Source of the DNA: Luzula sylvatica
Lineage: Eukaryota; Streptophyta; Magnoliopsida; Poales; Juncaceae
Assembly: GCA_946800325.1 (NCBI GenBank)
Contig: OX326956.1
Location: forward strand, 49,275,052 to 49,339,051
Reading direction: 5' to 3'
DNA length: 64,000 bases
Every line of letters starts with the position of its first letter. The stretch's first letter is position 1. The notes under the pieces were generated by a model. That model was not told the origin of the DNA and ran no database searches. It saw only the letters and a list, made by a program, of their open reading frames with translations. The translations under genes and the position numbers were made by a program. This document shows, piece after piece, positions 41,241-53,989 of this stretch.

Positions 41241-42105
41241 ATAAATTACTGGTAATAATTTTATACAGAACGACCGAGAGATTTCTGAATTCGAATTAAA
41301 GCCTGCCCCCCATTCCCCTCTCTCTCTCTCTCTCTTGGCAGTACTTTTTGGTTCAAAAGAAATAAATGAAGTTTGTTTGTTTTAAACTTTTAAACGGCAT
41401 TTTTATCACATTCATTGGGTTTTGGGTGGAATCCCCACAACATTTAAATTTTAAACACCCACTCGCCACGATACCAAAAATATATTTACATAAAACTGGT
41501 CTACAGCGCACCTAACCAATGAATGGACCACCACGTAGTAAGTATGCTGACGTGGTATCCTTGCACTGGCTCGGTGTACCGTGAACTACTTTCATGTCAT
41601 CATTTTCCGTGTAGGAGAAGAGCTTAGTAGTTGTGCAAGTAACAACAAATTTATTGATAGCGTGTTTCCGAACGTTGTTTATTTAATATTGGCTGACGTG
41701 GTGTGTTTTGATTGGACTGGTTCGCTGTGAACCGGGTCCATTTTAGATGGATGGATTAATTTGTAGAAAAGCCATAGAAGGATTTTTAAGAGAGTGAAAA
41801 AGAAATGTTTTTTTATCGAAAAAATAAAAAAAATTATCTTACAACATAGAAAATACATAATTGCAGCATGATAAACAATATACCATTTTTTGTTTATAAT
41901 AAATACCATTTGGTATATTGCATATTTTTCATGCATACAACACTAAATGATACATTAATGACACAATAGTACTTAAGAGACTTGGAATTTGCAGCCTATT
42001 ATTTTGAAATTCTAGTTTCGGATTCTTATGTCTCTACAAACTACACCTAGAAATTTAAAAGGCAATGGACCCGCTAAACTTAAATTATTCGCCATGAATT
42101 TTGAA
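41241..42105. other. Intergenic between SINA-like promoter and SKIP5-like 3' end
   Basis: Contains a CT microsatellite (41317-41334) and two similar GCTGACGTGGT stretches (41548, 41693). No gene. Confidence 0.35.
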
Positions 42106-43444
42106 TCACTTCTCGCCAACTTCGAACCAGAAGAAAATCGAAGCCCTCGAATAAATAGCTCGTACATGTTGCAAAACAAGAGCGCCACTTGTACAAACAG
42201 CCTTGGCCCCACCTTCGAGTCTCGTTCTGACGACACTCACTCCGTGCATTTTCGTCTTCTCGATCTCTGACGAGATCGTCGTGGGAGCCGTGCTCATGAT
42301 TGGAAACGAGAGATAATCTAATGGGTTCTCTTCGCATTGAAGAACGCAACCTTCGATCGTGAGTCTACCACTTCTGTGAAGAAGACAATATCCTAATTCG
42401 GTTCTTATCGTTAAGTTCGAAATCTTGCAATTCGATTGGAATTCCAATGCGCTGGTTCGAGTGTTAAGAGGAATTAGTCGTGATGATAAGCAAATTTAAA
42501 AGAATAATAATGAAGTGAACCTGTCAAAGCCACGTGAACATGTCAATAAAGTTTCGTCTGGATGCGCACCTCCACCGATCTGAATAAATTGATGAAATTA
42601 AGTGCGAAAATAATAGAAATTAATAATTATATTACATATTAATATACTTACAAGGCAAACAGGTTTTTTAATCTGGATATTGGATGCTACGTGAGTATCG
42701 CCAGAAGCAATCAGTATAGTATCCCCGGGCCTTCCAAACAAAATTAACATCGTCAAAATCAAATTAAACTATTCTACCACTTTTATGATTCATAATTAGA
42801 CAAAATAAGGATAATTTGGATACAATTGGTTCACCATGGACCATTCATCTCAGTTTTTAACTGACCTGGCGGCAAAAATAGCGGCCTCGAGAGTAGGAAA
42901 GACCCCAAGCTCAGAAATGTTCTTCATTGGCCTCTCGACGCGAAGCCATAGACGAGGGTGACAAGCTAATAACCGCCATCGATGGCAAACGAGGGCCGTG
43001 TTATACCTATCTGCTTTTCAACAGTGAAAAGTGCTAAAGTACTAATCTTTCAATTGGAAATAAATCAATCAGGGGTTAAGAGTCGTAAATTCGTGCAGAA
43101 ATTGGAGGTAAATTTGCAAAAATACATTTAATTTGTACGAATTCGGAGTTTCAGGCCCACCATTAACTGGCCATTCAGAAACTTTCAGGGGACAGGAAAA
43201 AAAGGTCGAAAGTTAGAATCAATTACACATTTATACCAATAGAAACTGAGAAAGTGAACTAATTTCGATACAATCAATTATTGAAAGTAAAACTCATGGA
43301 TTTCTGGTGAATTGTACCTGGAATTGGGGCGAGGAAGCTGAAGATATGCATGAGGCAGCCGTCGTCGAGCGAACCCATCAGCGAATTTGTGCAGGCTTCA
43401 GGCGCCAACTTCCTCCTCTTTGCCACCGCCATCGCCATGGCCAT
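42106..43444 (-). CDS. SKIP5: F-box protein SKIP5-like
   Basis: Five exons on the minus strand: 43444-43318, 43010-42866, 42730-42652, 42579-42521, 42451-42106; 756 nt, 251 aa, about the length of Arabidopsis SKIP5. Near the N-terminus is the F-box (GSLDDGCLMHIFSFLAPIP | DRYNTALVCHRWR), which binds SKP1 in an SCF ubiquitin ligase. The rest carries parallel-beta (pectin-lyase-like) repeats typical of this family (LHRSGRLTIEGCVLQCEENPLD, LEGGAKAVCTSGALVLQHVRAIYSRA). The start is the first of three in-frame ATGs (MAMAMA). Substrate unknown. No sign of damage. Confidence 0.93.
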
Positions 43445-43922
43445 CACTTCGTTTAGCCCGGTTGTTCTTACAAGTTCCTTTCTTTCCTTCTCCCCTCGTT
43501 TCTTCTACGCCTCGTGCTTGAAAAGATATTCTAACCGAAACTTATGCAAAAAGACCCTCTATTTTGGTGGATTTACAGCAAAGTCCGGCCCAAAGTATAT
43601 GTCAAGTAATTATTTAGTAATAACATATCAAGGAGTTCTAAGATTTTTTTTTTTTAAATATTTGAGTATTTATAATTAATTAATATTTTTTCTCTTATTT
43701 TGTTACAGAAATTAGTTTTCTATTCAAACATTAATTTGATTATTCTAACATTAATTTGATTATTAATTAGATGAAAAATACCAAAATCCATTTTTATTTA
43801 TATAAGAATTAAAAGAAAATACCAATCACCTGACATATCTAGTGATTTACCTTCAACGTTTTATTACCCCTTTTATTTAATTTTCTACAAATTTGAGGGT
43901 GAAAATTCATTTTTGGATACCA
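43445..43922. other. 5' flank of the SKIP5-like gene
   Basis: Divergent AT-rich spacer, ending at the target duplication of the foldback element 43932-45017. A 20-bp echo (TCTAACATTAATTTGATTAT) occurs around 43733-43765. Confidence 0.35.
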
Positions 43923-43931
43923 TAATTTTTC

Positions 43932-45017
43932 GGCAGATTTTTATATATACACAACTTTTTAAACTTTATTCTCAAAATACACACGCTGGTAACATAATTC
44001 CTGAACTACACAAGGGCGGAGTTACTAACTCCGCCAATTTATAAAAATGGCGGAATTTGAAACTCCGCCAAATATTAATTGTTAAGTAAATCATTAAGCA
44101 TGGACGCAATTAATTAAACAATACAATATGGCGGAATTTCTAATTCCGCCAAAATTCAAATATTCAATTAATGGAATGGAAGCTGGGGATACTGGCGGAG
44201 TTACTAACTCCGCCATTTGTTTTTTCAATTTATGTCCATTTCCGTTGGATCCATTTCCAATTGAATTCCATTTCCAATTTATGTCCATTTCCAATTGAGT
44301 TACTAACACCGTATTCGTATCCGAAATTGGATATCGGATACCGTATTCGTATCCGAAATCGAATATCGGATATCGGACACCGTATTCGTATCCGATATCG
44401 GATATCGGATATCGAATATCGAATATCGAATATCGGATATACGAATACGGTGTCCGATATCCGATATTCGATTTCGGATACGAATACGGTGTCTGATATC
44501 TGATATCTGATTTCGAAGACGAATACGAATACGATATCAAAATATATAAAAGAAAAATTATATTATACTGTTATTTTGAAGTACATATAATCAAGTACAT
44601 ATATAAATTGGAAATGGACATTAATTCAATTTATCTCTCCCCATCTTCCATTCCATGAGTGGACATTAAATTGGAAATGGAATTCAATTGGAAATGGATC
44701 CAATGAAATGGACATAAATTGAAAAAACAAATGGCGGAGTTAGTAACTCCGCCAGTATCCCCAGCTTCCATTCCATTAATTGAATTTTTGAATTTTGGCG
44801 GAATTAGAAATTCCGCCAGATTGTATTGTTTAATTAATTGTGCGTCCATGCTTAATGATTTACTTAACAATTAATATTTGGCGGAGTTTCAAATTCCGTC
44901 ATTTTTATAAATTGGCGGAGTTAGTAACTCCACCCTTGTGTAGTTCAGGAATTATGTTACCAGCGTGTATATTTTGGGAATAAAATTTAAAAAGTTGTGT
45001 ATATACAAAAATCTGCC
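43932..45017. mobile_element. Foldback MITE with 9-bp TSD and internal GGCGG hairpins
   Basis: 1086 bp. The ends are GGCAGATTTTT...AAAAATCTGCC, flanked by a perfect 9-bp duplication TAATTTTTC (43923-43931 and 45018-45026). Arms of about 350 bp are inverted copies. Each arm contains several 21-bp hairpins, for example GGCGGAGTTACTAACTCCGCC and GGCGGAATTTCTAATTCCGCC. The centre (44310-44530) is itself a nested palindrome built of ATTCGTATCCGA and GATATCGGATATC repeats. No coding capacity; Mutator-like by TSD length. Confidence 0.9.
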
Positions 45018-45026
45018 TAATTTTTC

Positions 45027-45374
45027 AATGGTGGTACCTAGACAATATTTGTTTAATATAATAAAATCCAAAAAGCATAGAAATTTGCTCAGTTATTCTT
45101 TCCCCCGAATTGAACCAAATAAACTGAAAAACTGGACTACTAACAGTGCAATCAAATCATTTCAACCAAGACAAGAATTATACTATAACTAATGCAATTA
45201 AGGTCAAATGAGATTATATTTACATTTCAAGCAAGCATTTTTTACTTTATAACAAGATAAAGTAATCCAAAAGCCTTACATATGTTACATGGCTTTCGAA
45301 AAGATAAATTAACTCTAACATAGTAAAATCACAATCCATATAACGTGTCTTCAGTTCGCAAATCACAATTCTAA
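45027..45374. other. 3' flank of the PLA2-like gene
   Basis: AT-rich spacer, no ORF with content. Confidence 0.35.
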
Positions 45375-46439
45375 TCAAGAATTCTCTCTCGAAATCATGA
45401 CTTTTTGGTTTTGCATCGGATCCTTGTTAAAAGACGTGACTTTGCCAACCAAATTGCTGAAAACTTGCGAAACTGAAGGGCCAGATTGTAATCTCACTAA
45501 ATGCGTCCTATACGGTATTAAAAAGCTCCTCAAACCTATATAGACGAACAAAAAAGTAAATATATTAACATAAGTACAATACAAAAATTCTTAGAAATCA
45601 CAATTAATAACATCAAATAGAGAAAACGCAATTCAGTGATTTGTTGCAAGCGTAACCACTCTTTCAATTTATGTTTGGTATCTCTTCTTTCATAATTTCC
45701 ATTTTTACGTCTCATAATGTACCGTCACAGGTACAGTACCAGTGATAAACAAGACGGTCATGGTTTTCATAACATTTCTGATTTCGAGGTTATTCGAATT
45801 AGAAGAGCAAAGAGGAAATTAATACTAACCAGCAATACACATGGCTCGGTATATGATCGACATGTGGACTCCGCCTTTGGTAGCCATGCGAGGCCTTTCG
45901 ATACACTCCAAGAAGGCAAGATCAGCCTTCAAGAGCTTGGCTTGGTCATGAGTATCGTATCCAATATCATGGCAATAACAACAATGGTCGAGCCAATCAA
46001 TTGGCCTCTGATCCCACAACATGGAGCCCTCTTCCTTTCCACTCGACCAATTCGGTCCGCAATAATGGCCATATCGAGGAAACATTCGAGACAGAAACGC
46101 CCGAGGACCTCCATGCCAGGGTACTTTGGCGACGTAGGGGCGAAACAAAGGGACTGTGCAACAGGATTGGATTATTGATGACTGGCCGGCATCTGGGGCC
46201 TGCGGAATTGGAGATGGAAGAGGCCGTGATGATGAATTTGAGAAAATTGATTTGAAAGAGGTGGCGAAATTGGAGAAGAAATTGGTTAAAGGATTGTTTT
46301 TGGTGAAGAAATTGGGTGTAGAATTATTCAAGGGATTGGTGGGTCGGGATTGATCGGAGGGGGCGGCGGATGAGAGAGGGAGAGGAGGGTAAACGCGGAA
46401 GAAGTGCAGGTTGATAGGCGGAAAAGGTTTACTAACCAT
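45375..46439 (-). CDS. Phospholipase A2-like protein (plant At4g29070 type)
   Basis: Two exons on the minus strand: 46439-45830 and 45535-45375; 771 nt, 256 aa. The long Pro/Ser/Asn-rich N-terminus (about 1-90) may be a targeting or linker region. The PLA2 core follows, with a calcium-loop motif YGHYCGPNWSSG (123-134) and the His-Asp active site in DHCCYCHDIGYD (H157, D158), which hydrolyses the sn-2 ester of phospholipids using calcium. Several Cys expected for disulphides are present. It is longer than the secreted plant PLA2s, matching the separate At4g29070-like group. Intron phase 1 (G|GT). The start at 46439 is the first ATG after an in-frame gap; no better one is seen. Confidence 0.88.
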
Positions 46440-46860
46440 GGCTTGGGGAAAAGCTCTCGGCGAAGGAGAGAGATAACAATGGCGAGTTTTTTCCTTGTTT
46501 CTTCTGGTTTTGGGTAGCTTCCGGAACCACGTATCGGATGGTTATCCATAACCCGATAAACCGAGCCGGACCTGCTTCGATGGATCCTATAAATACATCC
46601 AGTAGTAAGTAATATGAGTCTACAATTGGATTTTGTTTAACATATCCGTTAGATTATTGGATTTGATTAATAAAATCCAAACCCAAAGCTATATATCAAG
46701 ATATGAAAAAATAATTAACTTCTAAGCAAGTTTTTAATAATGTCAACCGAATCTAATATAATATGAAATATACAACTCAAATGTCTAATTTTTTTGAATG
46801 AATAATCAGATTGTTTCCAAACCAAATCATATGACCTACTTGATTTTTTCTAGCACAAAA
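46440..46860 (-). promoter_or_regulatory. 5' flank of the PLA2-like gene
   Basis: GC-richer up to about 46590, then AT-rich. No clear TATA box. Confidence 0.35.
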
Positions 46861-46868
46861 ATAAATTA

Positions 46869-46905
46869 AACAAGCAAATATCCCGCGCAATTGCACGGGA
46901 CTTCA
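46869..46905 (-). mobile_element. Helitron-like 3' terminal hairpin (minus strand)
   Basis: On the minus strand CCCGTGCAA/TTGCGCGGG forms a 9-bp stem (one G-T pair), followed by ATATTTG and CTTG then T. Position and shape match a Helitron 3' end, although the canonical CTRR terminus would be CTAG or CTAA, so it is degenerate. Confidence 0.45.
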
Positions 46906-47261
46906 TACCATGTTTTTTACATTTTTTTTGATATATTTTGTTTAAATATTATTTGCACAGGACTCGTTTGTGAATGTTCACGACATGTTTGTGAATGTAT
47001 TGAAGTCAACACATGTATGATATGTGATAAAAATCTCGTAACAAAAAATAATCAAAATATCATATTTATCATATCAACGATACATTTTTTTTTATCTCTT
47101 ATTAAAGCAAAATAAAACAATATTACAATTCAATTTATCTTTTTATCCATACAAATTCCATACACGTACACCTTAATCCACAAAAAAAAGACACTCTATA
47201 GTGCATAAATTGCAAATAAAATTACTATAGTCTACTCAATGACTACAAAAACCAACTAAAA

Positions 47262-47777
47262 ATATAATTTACCACCTCCCTTATTTTGGACCCATCTTTA
47301 TGCAATCTCCTCATACCACATCATCACAATTATCTCAACCATTAGATTATGATATCTGGCAATATATGAACAATAAATTAACCTTTGATTTTGTGTGATT
47401 ATGTTTTATTTGTAGACATTTATGTGTTCCTTGTTTTACACTTAGTTTTAAGCAATTTTTGAAGGTCACATCACCTTACATTAATGATGTGTCAAAATAT
47501 TATTCGTTAGGTTAATGTTGGACCAATTGTATTTAATTTTGAATTTTTCCACAATATGTTACATGATCAATTGTGAATACAAATAGAATGTGAATAGTTC
47601 AAATATCTAACATTAATAAATTGATATATAATATCATAAAACATTCATCAAATGTTGTCAGTATTTTTCATAATATAATTTTAAAAAATTAAGAAATATA
47701 TTCACTTGAATTTTATCTTTATTTTGACTTTCATATTATCATTTATTCAATATTATTCTCTAACTTAAAATTATGAA

Positions 47778-47863
<86 letters not shown>

Positions 47864-48429
47864 GACTTGTAAGCCTAATTATTATTATTTTTAAAACTAT
47901 AATTGAAAAAAATTGCAAATACTACTAAGTATGTTATATTTGTATTTTTACTTAAAACAATTTCATGTTAATATTTCAAAATAATATTAAAAATGAAAGA
48001 TATTTATTTACTAAACACAGATAATTTCTTTAACTTATATAATATTTTTCAATAATAAACATGAAACATAAATTTTACGAGACACAAATAATTTTTTTGA
48101 ACTTTTAAAATCTTATTATTCTTATTTTTAGATATGAAAATTGAAAATACCATATGATTTTGCTTTTTATTAATGTCAACGCATGTTACTTTATTATCTT
48201 AAAGTAATAATTTTTTTTGTATGTGTTGTATTAAAATACTAAATAAATATTTCACATTATGTCGGATTCAAAAATAGTATGATTTTTTTTCATCATCGAA
48301 TTTCCTTAATCAATATGATTTTTATTTTCACAAAGTCTTATGTTTGATCCATAAAAATCATAATCATATATTATGTGTACGGCAAAACAATTGAAACAAA
48401 ATCGCCGCGAAGAGGGGATAATCTCCTAG
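47262..48429 (+). mobile_element. Helitron-like non-autonomous repeat, copy 2 (3' end intact)
   Basis: Same family as 26130-27480. The 3' end reads CGCCGCGAAGAGGGG, a degenerate hairpin, then ATAATCTC and CTAG (48426-48429) followed by T, as expected for Helitron insertion between A and T. The interior carries an (AT)n microsatellite. No coding capacity; the 5' terminus is not identified. Confidence 0.6.
47782..47859. repeat. (AT)n microsatellite
   Basis: About 39 AT units in a row inside the Helitron-like copy 2; absent from copy 1 at the same place. Confidence 0.95.
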
Positions 48430-49092
48430 TATAATACATACTTGACCTCCAGTTCGGGATTGTGAACCTCTCAAGACTTAGCAAAACCAACGTGGCTTTC
48501 GATACATAATGAATCAAACAAATTCTCACCTTTGCACAACAGTCAACATATAGTAAATATAACATCCTCTATGTCTTTTGCCTTTTTGCATCCCGTAGAA
48601 ATAACTAAAGAACAATTTAATCCTTTTTTTTGTTTTTGTTTCTTATTATAAATTTCATTGTTCATATTATAATCATAACATAGAAAAAATAATACGTGAA
48701 AAAGCCAATGAAATTGTTGAACCGCATTGGGTGTCCTGAAATCTACATTAGATCTTTACAACATAATTAATCTTTTTCATATTAAAAAATATATGAAAAT
48801 TAAAAAAAAAAAATACCTATACAATTTCATAGAATAAAATAAAGACACTTACAACCAAAAAAAAAAAACTCTTAACATCATGATATTATGGACACTCCTG
48901 GAATAAAAAAAATTTAAACATTTCTGGAAATTGAAAATCTTTAGAACCCACACCAAAAAAATATGCCTATCATTATTTCGAAATTGCAATTAAGTCCCTG
49001 CCTTATATCTAATTCCAACTAAATTATCTACCTTAATGGAGGTTTTTTTTGCAAAGTCCTTTTAAAGAGAGAATTGTTTTGAGCTTCCACAT
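48430..49092. other. Intergenic, nothing recognised
   Basis: AT-rich with several short A homopolymers; no ORF with content. Confidence 0.3.
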
Positions 49093-49450
49093 TAACCTGT
49101 TGGTTCAAATTTTCTAGGGTTTGATTATCTCAAAATAATGTCGATACCACTAATCTATTTGTGGGAGTAAAATTTATACAGATAGAAGACGTAACTCACA
49201 AAAGGATCAAAAGAAGAATCAAGACGTCGCAAGTCAAGACGGTGAAGAAACGATGGCACGAAAACGCATGATCAAGTGAAGATATCAAGACATCGAAGAT
49301 TCCGCAAGTTGGGTTATCACACAAATCACCAAAATAATTTATAGGTATCCCTAATCTTGTGTATGAACTATTAAGCTCAAAATTAGTCAAAGAAATATAT
49401 TCGAAATCCATCAAAAAGATGAAATAACAAATGAGGCTGACATAAATATA

Positions 49451-50005
49451 TCCGTTATAACGGACCATCAATGTCCGTTGTAACGGACCTTCTCGTCCTC
49501 TTCAAGAATGGCAAACACAGTATAGTCCGTTACAACGGATTCACCAGTCCGTTGTAACGGACACCCACCAAGCGTTGTAACGGAAGTTTCACCGTTACAA
49601 CGGTAATTAATGCCAACTTGAAGAAAAGTCACATAACTATGTCCGTTGTAACGGACCACTATGTCCGTTGTAATGGACATTGAACTCACTTAAGTATACC
49701 AAATATTACTCCATGTCCGTTGTAACGGAATAACCAATCCGTTGTAACGGACTAACATCAACCGTTGTAACGGAATTGTCTTCGTTATAACGGATATATA
49801 TAGAACAAACCTGAAGTGAGGTCACAGTCGAACGTCCGTTGTAACGGACTGTGTAGTTCGTTACAACGAACTCTTAATTCATGAACTCCGTTATAACGGA
49901 CCTTATTTCCGTTGTAACGGACTATGAAAAATACGAATACATTGGCCGTAACGGCTAGTTTGACTTTTGGTCCGTTGTAACGGACTACATGTCCGTTGTA
50001 ACGGA
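49451..50005. repeat. Array of about 18 TCCGTTGTAACGGA dyads
   Basis: Near-perfect 14-bp inverted repeats (TCCGTT-GT/AC/AT-AACGGA), spaced mostly 20-50 bp apart from 49451 to 50005, for example 49473, 49554, 49641, 49714, 49835, 49969 and 49990. Each dyad has the MYB-type core CCGTTR/YAACGG on both strands. The array lies directly upstream of the LTR TATA box, the position of an enhancer. Confidence 0.9.
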
Positions 50006-50045
50006 CTGTGCAGAAAAAACAAGATAAGGGAAGGGTCTATGTGTT

Positions 50046-50055
50046 ATATAAATAG
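50046..50055 (+). promoter_or_regulatory. LTR TATA box
   Basis: TATATAAATA about 40 bp after the last dyad of the array; marks the U3/R boundary region of the solo LTR. Confidence 0.7.
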
Positions 50056-50659
50056 AACTCTTCCCTCATTCTCTCTAATCATCTCAACTAATATATTTTC
50101 CCAACCAAAAGAGAGAATCCTAGCTTTAAATCTTGAGATTAATCATCTAAACATTCTTAGAGATTATTAGATCCAATTTCGAATCCACTACTAAACGATT
50201 CCCAACTTGCGTGACCGATCACGACTAGTTCGTTAGTAGTAAATTATAATAGGCTAGTTACTAATTGTAAAACCCGCCATTGATCAAGGCAAACCTTGTA
50301 AATTCGTGTAAATCGATCAAGGCAAACCTTGTAATTGTTTGAGTTGGGTATTCAATCGAAAGCCGAAAAGGCGCAAGGGAACCCCGGAGACGTAGGTACT
50401 TGCAATCAATCGAGTCGGTCGATTGAGCAAGTAGCCGGTGAGTTAAAGCTACAAAGCAACCACCTACCGAACTCCGTAAACAAATATTGCGTGTTATGTG
50501 TTTCGGTATTGTATTTCTTTCTCTAATTTATTTACGCTTCCGCACAAAATTGTAATTGTATCCATTACCGCGAAAATTGGACCGTAAGACTTCCTATTCA
50601 CCCCCCTCTAGGTCTAAATTAAACAACATAACCCACATCAGCTCTTTGACTTTCTATCA

Positions 50660-51770
50660 TGTTATATTTTTCACTTCGTATTCAATATGTATTTGATTAA
50701 TAAAGTATTATACCAATATGTTAACTTTTTTCCTTCACTCAACATGTATTTGTAAAGTATTTCTACCAATATGGTATTTAATACTTTTCATTTTTGTTTG
50801 ATGATATTAATTAATTTATTTTATGATATTATATCAAACCAATATGCTATTTAATAATTTTCATATTTGTTTGATGATATTCATTAATTTATTTCATGAT
50901 AATATATCAAAAATTTCTTTTCAACCTCATTATATTACTTCATCTTTTTTTTTTTATGTAACATGTTTTTTTTTGTTAATTTTTTTCCTTCACTTCGTAT
51001 TCAACATGTATTTGTAAGTATTTCTACCAATATGTTATTTAATAATTTTCATATCTGTTTGATGATATTCATTAATTTATTTTATGATATTATATCAACC
51101 AATATGTTATTTAATAGTTTTCATATTTGTTTGATGATATTCATTAATTTATTTTATGATATTATATCAAAAATATTATTTCCAACCTCATTATATTATT
51201 TCATCTTTTTTTATTTTTTATTTTTATCTATGTGTCTACGTGTACTAATGTTATCTACACGTACTAATGTAAAGTTGCAAACTTTGTTTTCTTTCCTTTA
51301 AATATAGGGTCCATATTTAATTTACATTCATTCAAAATTTCATAATTTTTCTTTCCAACCTCATTATATTACTTCATCTTTTTTTTGGTTTTTTTATCTA
51401 CATGTCTACATGTACTACGTCATTTTGGCTATGTTTTATTTTTATTATATATATATATTTTTCTTTCCTTTAAATATAGGGCTCATATTTAATTTACATT
51501 CATCCAAAATTTCATAATTTTTCTTTCCAATCCCATTATATTACTTCATCACCTTTTTTATGTAACATGTTTTTTTTATCTACATGTCTACATGTATTAA
51601 TGTTATCTACATTTACTAATGTCATTTTGTCTATGTTTTATTTTTATTATAGACAATTTTTTTTTGTCATGTTTACTTTCCAACCTCATTAAACACTTCA
51701 TATTTTTTATGTAATATGTTCATTTTTTATTTTATTTGTATCTACACGCAGTAATGTCCTTTTGACTATT
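50660..51770. repeat. Degenerate AT-rich tandem repeats
   Basis: Two interleaved unit types. One is CCAATATGTTATTTAATAAT...TTGTTTGATGATATTCATTAATTTATTTTATGATATTATATCAA, about 75 bp, near 50838, 51027 and 51101. The other is CCAACCTCATTATATTACTTCATC...TACATGTCTACATGTAC, about 170 bp, near 50921, 51183, 51357, 51529 and 51680. Unequal and diverged; no coding content. Confidence 0.75.
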
Positions 51771-51872
51771 AATATTTAATGATGACGTGGAGCAACCTAA
51801 GAAAAAAATATATCCTTAAAATTATTAATATTAATTTCTAATTAAGAATGATTATATATATATACTATATCA

Positions 51873-52031
51873 GGTTTGCTAAGGAGAATCCAAAAAAAGA
51901 ATCCACGTGTAATTGAGAATAAATAACACATTTTCAATAGTATATTTTGATAAATACAATAATATATTTTGTTAATTTTAGTAGTATATTTTGATTTTTG
52001 GATTTTTTTTTTGGATTCTTGTTAGTATTTC
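51873..52031. mobile_element. Small MITE-like inverted-repeat element
   Basis: 159 bp with imperfect terminal inverted repeats (GGTTTGCTAAGGAGAATCCAAA versus GAAATACTAACAAGAATCCAAA). It lies between two copies of TATATACTATATCA (51859-51872, 52032-52045). A 14-bp duplication is long for a DNA element, so the flanks may partly be chance AT sequence. Confidence 0.55.
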
Positions 52032-52172
52032 TATATACTATATCATGTTAACTCATTAAAAAAATATTTCGGTCATTATGAAAATTTCACATTTTCTATT
52101 CAATACTATCTTCATTTTATTCTTTGCTACCTTTGTCAAACATTAATCTAAAAATGAGGAATAAATAGTAAT

Positions 52173-53185
52173 AGGAAATTTTTCACAACTGACCATGTTT
52201 GTAAAGAATATTCAAAAAATAACCATGCATTGAACAAAATTTGGAAAATGTATTTTGCGAACAATGGAACTCTGCCTTTGTTATTTGGGAGGAGTATGAA
52301 ACATGGCTATTTATTAAAAATTAAATTACCACGTGAACCGATTGTTAATTATTTAAAAAAAAGGCGGGCAAGGAAATTCGGCCTGGCGGACAATGGAATT
52401 CGGCCTGTTTATTAAATTTGATATTTTTCTCCAAATTTTACCATGACATGATTTATGTTATAAGTTGGTATATTTAATTAACATGATAACTAACACATGT
52501 TAGCCATTAACTTAATACATAATTAATATTTATTCGAATTCGTAGATTTAAATAAATTTTAATGAATATTTAATAATATATTATAATTATCACGTTAATT
52601 AAATGTAATTGTGCAATGATGGAAAATTCGATGGGTACATTTTGGAGGAGAATAATTTTTTTTAATATTTTTCACGCGTTTAAAAAGTTATATGTAATTT
52701 TATTTGACACCAAAATGTACCCATCCAACTCTCCATTATTGCACAATTAAATTTAATTAACGTGATAATTAGAATATATTATTAAATATTCATTAAAATT
52801 TATTTAAATTTATGAATTCGAATAAATATTAAATATATATTAAATTAATAGCTAATATGTGCTAGTTATCATGTTAATTAAATATACTAACTTAGAACAT
52901 AAATCATGTCATGGTAAAATTTGGAGAAAAATATCAAATTTAATAACCAGGCCGAGTTCCATTGTCCGCCAGGCAGACTTTCATTGCCCGCCTTTTTTTT
53001 AAAAAATAATTAACAATCGGTTCACGTGATAATTTAATTTTTAATAAAAAGCCATGTGTCATACTCTGCCCAAATAACAAAGGCGGAGTTTCGTTGTCCG
53101 CAAAATACATTTTTCAAATTTGGTTCAATGCATGGTTATTTTTTGAATATTCTTTACAGACATGGCCAGTTGTGAAATTTTTCCT
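52173..53185. mobile_element. Large foldback MITE (about 1 kb), 9-bp TSD imperfect
   Basis: The ends AGGAAATTTTTCACAACTG and the reverse complement of the right end AGGAAAAATTTCACAACTG match, and the whole element folds on itself with a centre at about 52660-52690. The flanks AATAGTAAT and AATAATAAC agree at 7 of 9 bases, as for an aged MULE-type duplication. The arms contain GGCGGACAATGG and GGCGGGCAAGG blocks. The centre is shared with 12960-13550, and the first bases of the left end with 59662 onward. Confidence 0.8.
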
Positions 53186-53235
53186 AATAATAACGTTTTA
53201 TCTCTACAAAAAGTTATTCTCGTTTATAGGGCCAA

Positions 53236-53956
<721 letters not shown>

Positions 53957-53989
53957 ACACCTGATAAGGGAATTTTTCATCACTTTTTA

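Larger units (their letters stand above)
49098..50628 (+). mobile_element. Solo LTR, Ty1/copia type
   Basis: 1531 bp starting TGTTGG and ending CAACA. It is flanked by a 5-bp duplication TAACC (49093-49097 and 50629-50633). It has a TATA box (TATATAAATA, 50046-50055) followed by a start-site-like CTCTTCC region. Near the 3' end it carries CCTATTCACCCCCCTCTAGGT, the familiar terminal stretch of plant copia LTRs. No gag or pol lies beside it, so it is a solo LTR left by recombination. The U3 part holds the dyad array at 49451-50005. Confidence 0.85.

Noticed and set aside
44094..44540. Tyr/Ser/Asp repeat protein frames (SYPKSNIGYRTPYSY) on both strands
   Set aside because: They are translations of the palindromic centre of a foldback MITE.
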